Below are positions 14,682 to 22,085 of a stretch of 29,245 bases of DNA, in pieces; position 1 is the stretch's first letter, and every line of letters starts with the position of its first letter. The position numbers and the translations under genes were made by a program. The notes under the pieces were generated by a model. It ran no database searches, had not been told where the DNA came from, and saw only the letters and a program-made list of their open reading frames with translations. The DNA lies in the NCBI GenBank assembly GCA_023397475.1, contig JAEWUD010000023.1, positions 1-29,245 on the forward strand, read 5' to 3'. Source of the DNA: Bacillota bacterium. GTDB lineage: Bacteria; Bacillota; Clostridia; Saccharofermentanales; Saccharofermentanaceae.

Positions 14682-16859
14682 TTACTCTTCGCTCTTGTCC
14701 TCGATGGTCTCTTCAGCGACTGTCTCACCCTTATTCTTACGAGCGTTCGTAGGACAATCGCGATTGCCGCATTTCGGGTAAGTCTTGCCGCGGAAACGCT
14801 TCCACACCATGTAACTTCCGCAAGTCTGACAGGTCTTGCCTTCTACCGGAAGATCCCAACTGATAAACGGACACTCCGGGTCAGAACCCTTCTTGTCACA
14901 TGTGTAGAAAATTCTTCCTTTAAACTTGCGCGATGTATGTGAGACAAGTCCAGAACCACACTTCGGGCATGTTCCGTTAACGGAGATATCGAGATTCTTC
15001 GTATATTTACAGGTGGGAAAATTGGAACAAGCGACAAACTTGCCGAATCGACCTTCCTTGATCAGAAGCTCGCCTTCATTACAAACTGGGCAAGTCTCTC
15101 CTGTCTTCTCCTGACGAATCTCTACTTTCTCGACGGACTCGCCAGCATGAACAACCTGATCGTGGAAGGTTGGGTAGAAATCCTTGAGAACATCGATCCA
15201 GTTCTTCTTCCCAAGCTCGATCTCGTCAAGAAGACTCTCCATATATGCGGTGAACGTCGCATCGACAATGTTGTCGAAATGATCCGCCAGAAGTCGAGTT
15301 ACAACGGTCCCCAGCTCTGTCGGGTGCAAATACTTCGACTGTTTCTCTACATAGGTTCGCTCAATAATCGTCGAAATTGTCGGTGCATAGGTCGACGGTC
15401 TTCCGATGCCCTTCTCTTCCATCGCCTTAATCAGCGATGCTTCGGTATATCGAGCGGGCGGCTGGGTGAACTTCTGTTGCGGAACAAGCCGTTTAAGCAA
15501 GAGCTCCTGTCCTTCCGCCAGATCCGGGAGTTTCTCCTTGGCCCCTGACTTCTCATCTTCTTCGCTTGTGTCTTCCGCAATATCTGCATAAGCTTCGAGA
15601 AATCCGGAGAATCGGATTGTCTCTCCTTGCGTGCGAAAAACATGCAGACCGGCTGCGATATCTAACGAGACAGTGTCAACCTCGGCCGAAGCCATTTGTG
15701 ATGAGATGAACCGATCCCAGATCATTTTGTACAATCGGAATTGATCCGGTGACAGCGATGCGTGAATCTTCTCCGGAACAAGATCAAAATGTGTCGGCCG
15801 GATGGCTTCGTGAGCATCCTGAGCGGCATTCTTATTGGCATATTTACGCCCCGTACGCGGAAGAAATTTCTCTCCGAAGCGTTCTTTGATATGTTCGCGT
15901 GCCATCACGACGGCATCTTCAGATATACGAACAGAATCCGTACGAATATATGAGACAAGGGCAACCTGACCCTGACCCTGAATCTCCACACCCTCGTATA
16001 GTTGTTGTGCAACACTCATCGTCTTGCGAGAGGAGAAGCTAAGTCTTCGAGAAGCTTCCTGTTGCAGTGTACTCGTCGTAAAAGGCGCAAAGGGATGTCT
16101 TTGTTTACTTCCCTTCTTGATGTGGGTTACGGTAAATGTCTTGCCTTCTGTCTCATGGAGAACCTTGTCCGTCTCTTCCTTAGAGGTGAGCTTGATCTTC
16201 TCGATCTTCTCACCCTTCTTACGACCGTGGTATCTTGATCGAAACGGAAAATCCTCCTGCATCGGACTTAGTTCGGCAGTAAGGACCCAATACTCTTCTT
16301 TAACAAATGCAGTGATCTCGCTCTCACGATCCACAACCATCTTCGTTGCCACGGATTGAACACGACCGGCCGATAAACCCTTCCGGATCTTCTTCCACAA
16401 CAGCGGGCTGAGTTCATAACCAACCAGTCGATCGAGAATTCTACGCGCTTGCTGAGCATTTACAAGATCCAGGTCGATTGATCTGGGAACGGATATCGCT
16501 CCTTGCACAGCCTTCTCTGTGATCTCATTGAAGCTGATGCGACAATGTGTCGTCGGATCTACGCCAAGAACGCCGGCAATATGCCAAGCAATGGCTTCAC
16601 CTTCACGGTCAGGGTCCGTCGCGATCAATATCTGTCCGCAGTCCTGTGCAAGATCCTTCATTTCACGAATGACTTTCTCTTTGCCCTTCATGGTGATATA
16701 TGTTGGCTTAAAATCACGCTTCACATCGACGCCGATCGTGGAAGAAGGCAAATCGCGAATATGACCGACCGATGCGGTGATTCTATACTCCCGGCCCAAA
16801 TATCTTCCTATGGTCTTCGCTTTTGCGGGTGACTCGACAATGACTAATTTTCTTTCCAT
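14682..16859 (-). CDS. topA: DNA topoisomerase I
   Basis: A 725-residue type IA topoisomerase that relaxes negative supercoils. The TOPRIM domain shows E9 (VIVESPAKAK) and DPDREGE at 82-88; the catalytic tyrosine is Y304 in SYIRTDS. The C-terminus carries three cysteine clusters, beginning TCPVC, TCPKC and TCQTC, which are zinc ribbons; the first two have four clear cysteines. The last 25 residues are charged. The ATG at 16859 has no good Shine-Dalgarno (nearest purine run GAAGAAGCGAGA). A promoter in the dprA end gives a leader of about 97 bases with two hairpins and an overlapping small frame. Confidence 0.97.
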   Translation of the reverse strand: MERKLVIVESPAKAKTIGRYLGREYRITASVGHIRDLPSSTIGVDVKRDFKPTYITMKGKEKVIREMKDLAQDCGQILIATDPDREGEAIAWHIAGVLGVDPTTHCRISFNEITEKAVQGAISVPRSIDLDLVNAQQARRILDRLVGYELSPLLWKKIRKGLSAGRVQSVATKMVVDRESEITAFVKEEYWVLTAELSPMQEDFPFRSRYHGRKKGEKIEKIKLTSKEETDKVLHETEGKTFTVTHIKKGSKQRHPFAPFTTSTLQQEASRRLSFSSRKTMSVAQQLYEGVEIQGQGQVALVSYIRTDSVRISEDAVVMAREHIKERFGEKFLPRTGRKYANKNAAQDAHEAIRPTHFDLVPEKIHASLSPDQFRLYKMIWDRFISSQMASAEVDTVSLDIAAGLHVFRTQGETIRFSGFLEAYADIAEDTSEEDEKSGAKEKLPDLAEGQELLLKRLVPQQKFTQPPARYTEASLIKAMEEKGIGRPSTYAPTISTIIERTYVEKQSKYLHPTELGTVVTRLLADHFDNIVDATFTAYMESLLDEIELGKKNWIDVLKDFYPTFHDQVVHAGESVEKVEIRQEKTGETCPVCNEGELLIKEGRFGKFVACSNFPTCKYTKNLDISVNGTCPKCGSGLVSHTSRKFKGRIFYTCDKKGSDPECPFISWDLPVEGKTCQTCGSYMVWKRFRGKTYPKCGNRDCPTNARKNKGETVAEETIEDKSEE

Positions 16860-16956
16860 TCGGTCTCGCTTCTTCTATCGCGCTGTTGGTGTCGCGCGTT
16901 ATTTCGTTGGAGGAATTTCTGATAGAACACCGGAAAACCCATAGTTTCCGACATTC
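16860..16956 (-). promoter_or_regulatory. topA 5' leader with two hairpins
   Basis: The leader of about 97 bases contains CGGAAA/TTTCCG (six pairs, eight-base loop) near its 5' end and CGCGC/GCGCG (five GC pairs, ten-base loop) nearer the start codon. It also opens a 36-codon frame from ATG at 16954 that ends at TAG at 16844, overlapping topA in another frame. No known riboswitch is recognised. Confidence 0.35.
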
Positions 16957-16962
16957 TTTACC

Positions 16963-16993
16963 ATTATATACTTGAAGGACGTGGAAAAGTCAA
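16963..16993 (-). promoter_or_regulatory. Predicted topA promoter inside the dprA end
   Basis: Minus strand TTGACT (16988-16993, five of six consensus bases), then TATATA after 17 bases (16965-16970) or TATAAT after 19 (16963-16968). The -10 overlaps the dprA stop codon. Predicted start is about 16956-16958. Confidence 0.65.
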
Positions 16994-18217
16994 AGCAAAT
17001 CTTTGTCGTTCTTCTTGAATTGCACCTCCGAGCTCCAGCTCGGAAAGTACAGGAGCAATTTCGCGAAAAGAAACACCGATCGACTGAGACAGTTCATCAA
17101 TTGTCTTCTCACAGATGGTTAGTTCTTCCAAAATCATCTGCCTGACATCTTCCTCGCCCAATGTTCCGGAAGTATTCTGACGTTTCTTCTCCCTGCGTTT
17201 ACGTTGCTCCTGTGCACTTATCTCATCAATTTCTCGATAGAACGCGACACCTGCCAATCTTGCGAGAATGTCTTCCGCACTGATCAAGAGTTCTGCCCCA
17301 TCCTGCAGAAGACGCAAGCTGCCTCGATAAGAATTCTGATAGATTCCTCCGGGAAGCACAAAGACATCTCGTCCTTGTACAGCGGCAAAACTGGCCGTAT
17401 GAAGTGTCCCGCTGAATTCGCCTGCCTCCATTATGGCTACAGCATCGGATAAACCGGACAGAATGCGATTGCGCGCCGGGAAAAATTTCCTTGTCACGAT
17501 CGCCGTGGGAGATAGTTCGGAGAGCACAAGCCCTTGGGAGGCAATCGTTTCACAAAGCTCGGCATTCTCCGGCGGATATACCTTATCAAGTCCGCCAGCG
17601 AGAACCGCAACGGTCTTACCCTGATTTCGCAACGTCTCTTCATGGGCAACGGTATCAATGCCTCGAGCCAGCCCGCTTACAATGACAACATTGCGATTCG
17701 CGAGATCGCGGGTTATCTCGCGCGTAGCCGCTATTCCATATGAACTCGGATGTCGACTGCCGACAACCGCGACCACCGGAGATCTCTTCTCCCCCAAGAG
17801 GGAGAAATCACCGATACCATACATGATCAGCGGCATCCCTTCCGGTCCGAGAAGTGATTTCGGATAATCCTCGTCCTCCCTGTTAACGGATCGGACTCCG
17901 CGTCGATGATAAAGTTCGGCATCCCTCTGCGCTTGGTCCCTGCGCGTCGAATCGAGAAGAAGTGATCGAATCTGCAATAACTCCTCCGGATTCCGAAATT
18001 CTTCGGCGGCAAGTTCAATTACCTCGGCAGAGGTCAGTCGATACAAGTCTCGAAGGTTCTTCAGAAGACCCGTTCCAAGGAGCGTTCGTATTCTTCTGCC
18101 GCCCATCCGGTGATCCAATATGCAACCGGAGACGTACATATCTGCCACCATCATCTCCAGAGAATTGTTCGATCGTGATAAATTTTCCGGAACAGGTCTT
18201 GGTTCAGCTGTGATCAT
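16964..18217 (-). CDS. dprA: DNA-processing protein DprA (Smf)
   Basis: A 417-residue protein that binds single-stranded DNA and loads RecA in natural transformation; it is widely kept even in species not known to be competent. The Rossmann-like core begins near residue 145 with VVAVVGSRHPSSYG and contains SGLARGIDTVAHEETL, ARNRILSGLSDAV and the GTLHTASFA stretch. A DprA winged-helix-like C-terminal region follows a basic linker (QRKRREKKRQ). GGAGG lies eight bases before the ATG, and the start overlaps the comM stop by four bases (ATGA), indicating translational coupling. Confidence 0.96.
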   Translation of the reverse strand: MITAEPRPVPENLSRSNNSLEMMVADMYVSGCILDHRMGGRRIRTLLGTGLLKNLRDLYRLTSAEVIELAAEEFRNPEELLQIRSLLLDSTRRDQAQRDAELYHRRGVRSVNREDEDYPKSLLGPEGMPLIMYGIGDFSLLGEKRSPVVAVVGSRHPSSYGIAATREITRDLANRNVVIVSGLARGIDTVAHEETLRNQGKTVAVLAGGLDKVYPPENAELCETIASQGLVLSELSPTAIVTRKFFPARNRILSGLSDAVAIMEAGEFSGTLHTASFAAVQGRDVFVLPGGIYQNSYRGSLRLLQDGAELLISAEDILARLAGVAFYREIDEISAQEQRKRREKKRQNTSGTLGEEDVRQMILEELTICEKTIDELSQSIGVSFREIAPVLSELELGGAIQEERQRFALTFPRPSSI

Positions 18218-19770
18218 TCACTCGTCCTCCTGAATTGTAAAGCTTCGGCAATATGGGACTTCATCACATCCGGCTCACCGCCAAGATCCGCCGACGTGCG
18301 CGCCACACGCAAGAGTCGGTTCAGTCCTCTAGCGGAGAATCCGAACTGCTCCGATGAGCGTACCGCCATTTCCATCGCGCCCTCGGTTACTCGAAAAAAG
18401 TCCGCCGAATCACGTATAGACGCAACTCCATTCAAGGTCGCCGGCAATCCTGCGTCAGTACAACGATCAAATTGCCTTTGCCAACATGCCTCGACCTGTT
18501 CTCGAAGGACAGAAGACAGACCGGAATCAGCGCCGCGGACCGATTGCGACAGTGCCTTCGCGTCGATCCTTCGCATCTCGGAGAAGATATCGATTCGATC
18601 CAGAATCGGTCCGCTGATACGATTCGCATATTGTCTTCGTTGTGCCTCGTTACAAATACAGGCTCTACGCTTCTCGAGAAGGTTGCCGCATTTGCAAGGA
18701 TTCATCGCTCCAACAAGAAGGAATTGTGCGGGATACACCACGGACAGTCCGGCTCTAGTAAGCGTGATCTGTCGCTCTTCAAGCGGTTGGCGTAGAAGAT
18801 CTAATACACGCGGCGAGAATTCCGCCATCTCATCCAGAAATAAAACACCCCGATGTGCGAGAGACATCTCGCCGGGCAAAAGAGATTGCCCACCGCCGGC
18901 CATGGAGGCCATCGTACAGGTCTGATTCATATATCGAAAAGGTCTCCTGTCTAAACCGATATCCTCTTTGTGAAGAACATCGTTGACATTATGCAGCATC
19001 AGCTGTTCAATCTTCTCCTCCTTCGTAAGTGGAGGCAGAATTCCGTGAAGTATCCGTGCTGACATGGTCTTGCCGCTTCCCGGGCTGCCGGAGAGAAGAA
19101 GATTGTGAAACCCGGCCGCAGCAAGAAGTATCGCTCGTCCGGTCTTCTCCTGACCTTTGAGCAGGGAAAAATCCAGAGGTTCCTCTGGCTCCCGTATATA
19201 TGTCTCCATGTTCATAGGCAAAGGCTCATAAGGTATAGGTGCACATGGTTTCCCCGTCAGGATGCTGATTGCTTCTGTGAGAGAAGAGACTCCCGTGGCC
19301 TGTGTCGATAGAATACCCGTACCGGAAATATCGGAATGCGGAATCAATATCTGGTCAAAGGAAGTCATGGCGGCGCGCACTAGGTGAGTAATGCTTCCCG
19401 GAACATCCAGAACGCGACCGGTAAGCGTCAATTCGCCGAATGCATAGATTCGGGTTCCGGCGCGCAATCTGATCTGTCCGGATGCGATCAACAGTCCCAA
19501 GGCCAAAGCAAGATCTACGGAGGTGCCGGACTTATGCAGATATGCGGGAGAAAGACTTACGGTGATCCGACCGGTCGGAAACTCCATCCCCGAATGTCGT
19601 ATCGCCGACCGGACGCGATTCCTGGACTCCCGAATGGCGGGATCGCACAGACCAACAATATCAAAGGTAGGAAGTCCGGAGGCAATCGAAACCTCTATCT
19701 CCGTGAGGATGCTGTTGATTCCGACCAGAAATCCGGTAGTGACGTTGGCATATCGTAATTTGGAACCCAT
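18214..19770 (-). CDS. comM: YifB/ComM family Mg-chelatase-like AAA+ ATPase
   Basis: A 518-residue AAA+ protein; ComM in Vibrio is a hexameric helicase that aids branch migration in transformation. The N-terminal ChlI-like region (about 1-170) shows the SIASGLPTFDIVGL signature. Walker A is GSPGSGKT at 228-235, and Walker B is GVLFLDE at 308-314. A cysteine cluster (NPCKCGNLLEKRRACIC, about 357-373) matches the family's NPCPCG region. AAGGAGG is five bases before the ATG. It leads the comM-dprA-topA-trmFO series, and its pairing with dprA suggests a shared DNA-uptake or recombination role. Confidence 0.93.
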   Translation of the reverse strand: MGSKLRYANVTTGFLVGINSILTEIEVSIASGLPTFDIVGLCDPAIRESRNRVRSAIRHSGMEFPTGRITVSLSPAYLHKSGTSVDLALALGLLIASGQIRLRAGTRIYAFGELTLTGRVLDVPGSITHLVRAAMTSFDQILIPHSDISGTGILSTQATGVSSLTEAISILTGKPCAPIPYEPLPMNMETYIREPEEPLDFSLLKGQEKTGRAILLAAAGFHNLLLSGSPGSGKTMSARILHGILPPLTKEEKIEQLMLHNVNDVLHKEDIGLDRRPFRYMNQTCTMASMAGGGQSLLPGEMSLAHRGVLFLDEMAEFSPRVLDLLRQPLEERQITLTRAGLSVVYPAQFLLVGAMNPCKCGNLLEKRRACICNEAQRRQYANRISGPILDRIDIFSEMRRIDAKALSQSVRGADSGLSSVLREQVEACWQRQFDRCTDAGLPATLNGVASIRDSADFFRVTEGAMEMAVRSSEQFGFSARGLNRLLRVARTSADLGGEPDVMKSHIAEALQFRRTSE

Positions 19771-19973
19771 ATCGGCCTCCTTTCATTTGAAGCAAGTATA
19801 CGAAAATGTCTTGACGGATTTTTGATGACTTTTCGACAATAACTACCTAAAGCTCGACAAAGTATTCGAATGATAACGGCGATTTTTTCGCGTCATCCTT
19901 ATGTATTTACGTTTTGAAAGTCGTGTTATAATGATTTGCGTGAAAAAGTGACCCGAAAGAAATGAGGATCTAT
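19771..19973. other. Divergent intergenic region between comM and ychF
   Basis: About 200 bases that carry the comM ribosome binding site on one side and the ychF leader on the other. TATACT on the minus strand (19795-19800) could be a comM -10 but has no fitting -35. The heptamer TCGACAA occurs twice, about 20 bases apart, in the middle of the region. I see no gene. Confidence 0.5.
19924..19932 (+). promoter_or_regulatory. Extended -10 promoter element of ychF
   Basis: TGTTATAAT is a full consensus -10 with the extended TGn motif. No good -35 is present at 16-18 bases. The predicted start near 19939 gives a leader of about 35 bases. Confidence 0.55.
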
Positions 19974-21065
19974 ATGAAGCTTGGAATTGTCGGTCTCCCG
20001 AATGTCGGAAAAAGTACTCTGTTCAACGCAATAACAAAGGCCGGGGCAGAATCCGCCAATTATCCCTTCTGCACGATCGAGCCCAATGTCGGTATCGTTG
20101 CCGTTCCTGACAGTCGTTTGGACCGACTTGCCGAGATGTACAATCCGGAGAAATACACCCCGGCTGTAGTCGAATTCGTCGATATCGCCGGTCTTGTGAA
20201 GGGTGCCAGCAAGGGAGAAGGACTCGGAAATAAGTTCTTATCCAATATTCGCGAGGTTGACGCGATCGTCCATGTTGTGCGTTGTTTCGATGACTCGAAT
20301 GTCGTCCACGTCGACGGAGTCACTAATCCCGCGCGCGACATCGAGACAATCGATCTGGAATTGATTTTGTCTGATATGGAATACGTGGAACGACGAATCG
20401 ACAAATGTCGCAAGATGATGAAGGGCGGCGACAAGCGTTATGAAGCGGAGCTTCGCCTGTCAGAGCGAATCTACGAGACGCTGGAAGCCGGATGTTCTGC
20501 CCGTACTCTCTCTTTTGATGAAGAAGAGCAAGTCATGCTTCGGGACCTTCCGCTATTGTCCCTCAAGCCGATTCTTTACGCCGCAAATATCTCCGAGAAT
20601 GATATAGGCCAAGAGGAACCGGCATACGTTCAGATTGTTCGCGATTTTGCTCTACGCGAAGGTGCTGAAGTCGTTGTCATTTCGGCAAAGATCGAGGAAG
20701 AAATCGCTATGCTGGACGACGAGGAAAAGGCTGTCTTCTTGCAGGATCTCGGTCTGGATTCGTCCGGTCTCGACAAAATGATCCGTGCCTGTTACAAGCT
20801 TCTCGGACAGATATCTTTTCTTACCGCCGGCCCAACCGAAGTTCGGGCGTGGACGATCAAGAACGGTACGAAGGCGCCACAGGCCGCTGGTAAGATCCAT
20901 TCAGATTTTGAACGGGGATTTATTCGGGCGGAAGTTGTCGCTTTTGATGACCTGATGGCAAATAAGACCTACGCGGCGGCGCGTGAGAAAGGTCTCGTTC
21001 GTTCCGAGGGTAAAGAGTACGTGATGAAGGATGGCGACGTCGTTCTCTTCCGATTCAACGTCTAA
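19974..21065 (+). CDS. ychF: Redox-regulated OBG-family ATPase YchF
   Basis: A 363-residue cytosolic P-loop protein that binds ribosomes. The P-loop GLPNVGKST is at 7-15, and the switch region carries DIAGLVKGASKGEGLGNKFL. The nucleotide-specificity motif is NISE, the NxxE form that explains ATP preference in this family rather than NKxD. The C-terminal TGS domain includes RAWTIKNGTKAPQAAGKIH and ends FRFNV. Length matches other members exactly. I chose ATG 19974, which has GAGG six bases upstream; an ATG four codons earlier contains that site within its own codons. A single-gene unit ending at a hairpin. Confidence 0.97.
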   Translation: MKLGIVGLPNVGKSTLFNAITKAGAESANYPFCTIEPNVGIVAVPDSRLDRLAEMYNPEKYTPAVVEFVDIAGLVKGASKGEGLGNKFLSNIREVDAIVHVVRCFDDSNVVHVDGVTNPARDIETIDLELILSDMEYVERRIDKCRKMMKGGDKRYEAELRLSERIYETLEAGCSARTLSFDEEEQVMLRDLPLLSLKPILYAANISENDIGQEEPAYVQIVRDFALREGAEVVVISAKIEEEIAMLDDEEKAVFLQDLGLDSSGLDKMIRACYKLLGQISFLTAGPTEVRAWTIKNGTKAPQAAGKIHSDFERGFIRAEVVAFDDLMANKTYAAAREKGLVRSEGKEYVMKDGDVVLFRFNV

Positions 21066-21120
21066 TATCGGAGATAAACGATCAACTATTTCTCGTTCCA
21101 TTGATTGAACCGTATTACGA

Positions 21121-21157
21121 AAAGAGCCGTAACGATCCTTCGTTACGGCTCTTTATT
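21121..21157. terminator. Bidirectional terminator shared by ychF and the converging membrane protein gene
   Basis: A perfect 15-base-pair stem (21121-21135 with 21140-21154) with a four-base loop. The plus strand goes on TTTATTG, the minus strand TTTTCG. One arm contains the last codons and stop of the minus-strand membrane protein gene. Confidence 0.85.
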
Positions 21158-21463
21158 GTCATGTTTCGGCGATCCGGCACCGGGGTCTTCCGGTCCATTC
21201 TTCGTGACAAAGATCACGAGTCCGCAAGTAAACGCATAAATACCAAACACAAATATCTCCGAAATCCAGACAAAGTTCGGAGGTATGGTCGGACGAAGAG
21301 TAGAGATCAGGAAAATAAGAGCTGTCCCGCTGACATAGAAGCCCGTTCCGATACGAATAAAGCGTTTGCGGATACCTGTGAAAATCGGAACAATAAACGT
21401 GAGAATCAGCAGGAGAATTGACCCTGCGAAAACAGCAGTCGATACGATCTGATGCAGGGTCAT
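21143..21463 (-). CDS. Small three-helix membrane protein of unknown function
   Basis: A 106-residue protein with three hydrophobic segments at about 8-28, 38-56 and 66-86, a basic loop (GIRKRFIRIG) after the first, and a short hydrophilic tail. I do not recognise the family. Its ATG overlaps the coaE stop by four bases (ATGA), so it is probably translated by coupling. The stop codon lies inside a terminator hairpin. Coding potential is supported by this overlap and by the membrane-helix pattern. Confidence 0.65.
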   Translation of the reverse strand: MTLHQIVSTAVFAGSILLLILTFIVPIFTGIRKRFIRIGTGFYVSGTALIFLISTLRPTIPPNFVWISEIFVFGIYAFTCGLVIFVTKNGPEDPGAGSPKHDNKEP

Positions 21464-22068
21464 ATACGTATCCCCCGCTTGCCGAACTCTTCCTTCATGT
21501 GGCGCAGAACCGCAGCGTGCAGTTCCTCCTCATCACCGTCGTTTACGATGACAATATCGGCCAAAGCCTCGTACTCTTCCCGTGTCATTTGCATGTCCAT
21601 ACGCCGAATCGCGTCGTCCTTGCTCATCCCACGCTCCGAGAGACGGGCGAGACGGATCGCGTCGTCGCAACTGATCACCCAGATCTGATTGCAGATATCG
21701 ACAAATCCTCTCTGTACAGGGATTGGCACGTCGAGAACGATTACTTTTGTTCCCTTTTCTCTTTCCAGCTCAAGTTCCTCGCCAATTTGCGCGAGAACCT
21801 CCTTGTGAATAATCGCAGAGAGTTTATCCAACAACGTTCGGTTGGAGAAGACAAGTGAAGCAACAAATTTACGGTTCAAACCGCCGGAAGCATTGACCGC
21901 TTTATCTCCCAAAAGCGCGCGTATCGGCTCGATCGATCGACCGCTCGTTTCCGTTATGTCACGGGAAATCGCATCAGCATCCAAAACTCGTATCCCCAGA
22001 TTGGCAAATACAGAGGCGGCGCTGGATTTTCCCGAACCGATTCCACCCGTGATTCCGATTACAAACAT
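21460..22068 (-). CDS. coaE: Dephospho-CoA kinase
   Basis: A 202-residue kinase that phosphorylates the 3' hydroxyl of dephospho-CoA, the last step of CoA synthesis. The P-loop GGIGSGKS is at residues 8-15 and the LDADAISRDI motif follows at about 30. Length is normal. I chose ATG 22068, the family's usual N-terminus (MFVIGITGGIGSGKS), with AAGGGG six bases upstream; an extended in-frame start at 22110 overlaps polA. polA ends 17 bases upstream, and the polA-coaE pairing is common in Firmicutes. Confidence 0.96.
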   Translation of the reverse strand: MFVIGITGGIGSGKSSAASVFANLGIRVLDADAISRDITETSGRSIEPIRALLGDKAVNASGGLNRKFVASLVFSNRTLLDKLSAIIHKEVLAQIGEELELEREKGTKVIVLDVPIPVQRGFVDICNQIWVISCDDAIRLARLSERGMSKDDAIRRMDMQMTREEYEALADIVIVNDGDEEELHAAVLRHMKEEFGKRGIRI

Positions 22069-22085
22069 AATGAACCCCTTATCTG

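Noticed and set aside
19811..19833. TTGACG at 19811-19816 as a plus-strand -35 for ychF
   Set aside because: At 17 bases downstream there is no -10 (CGACAA), and the clear TATAAT is about 110 bases away.
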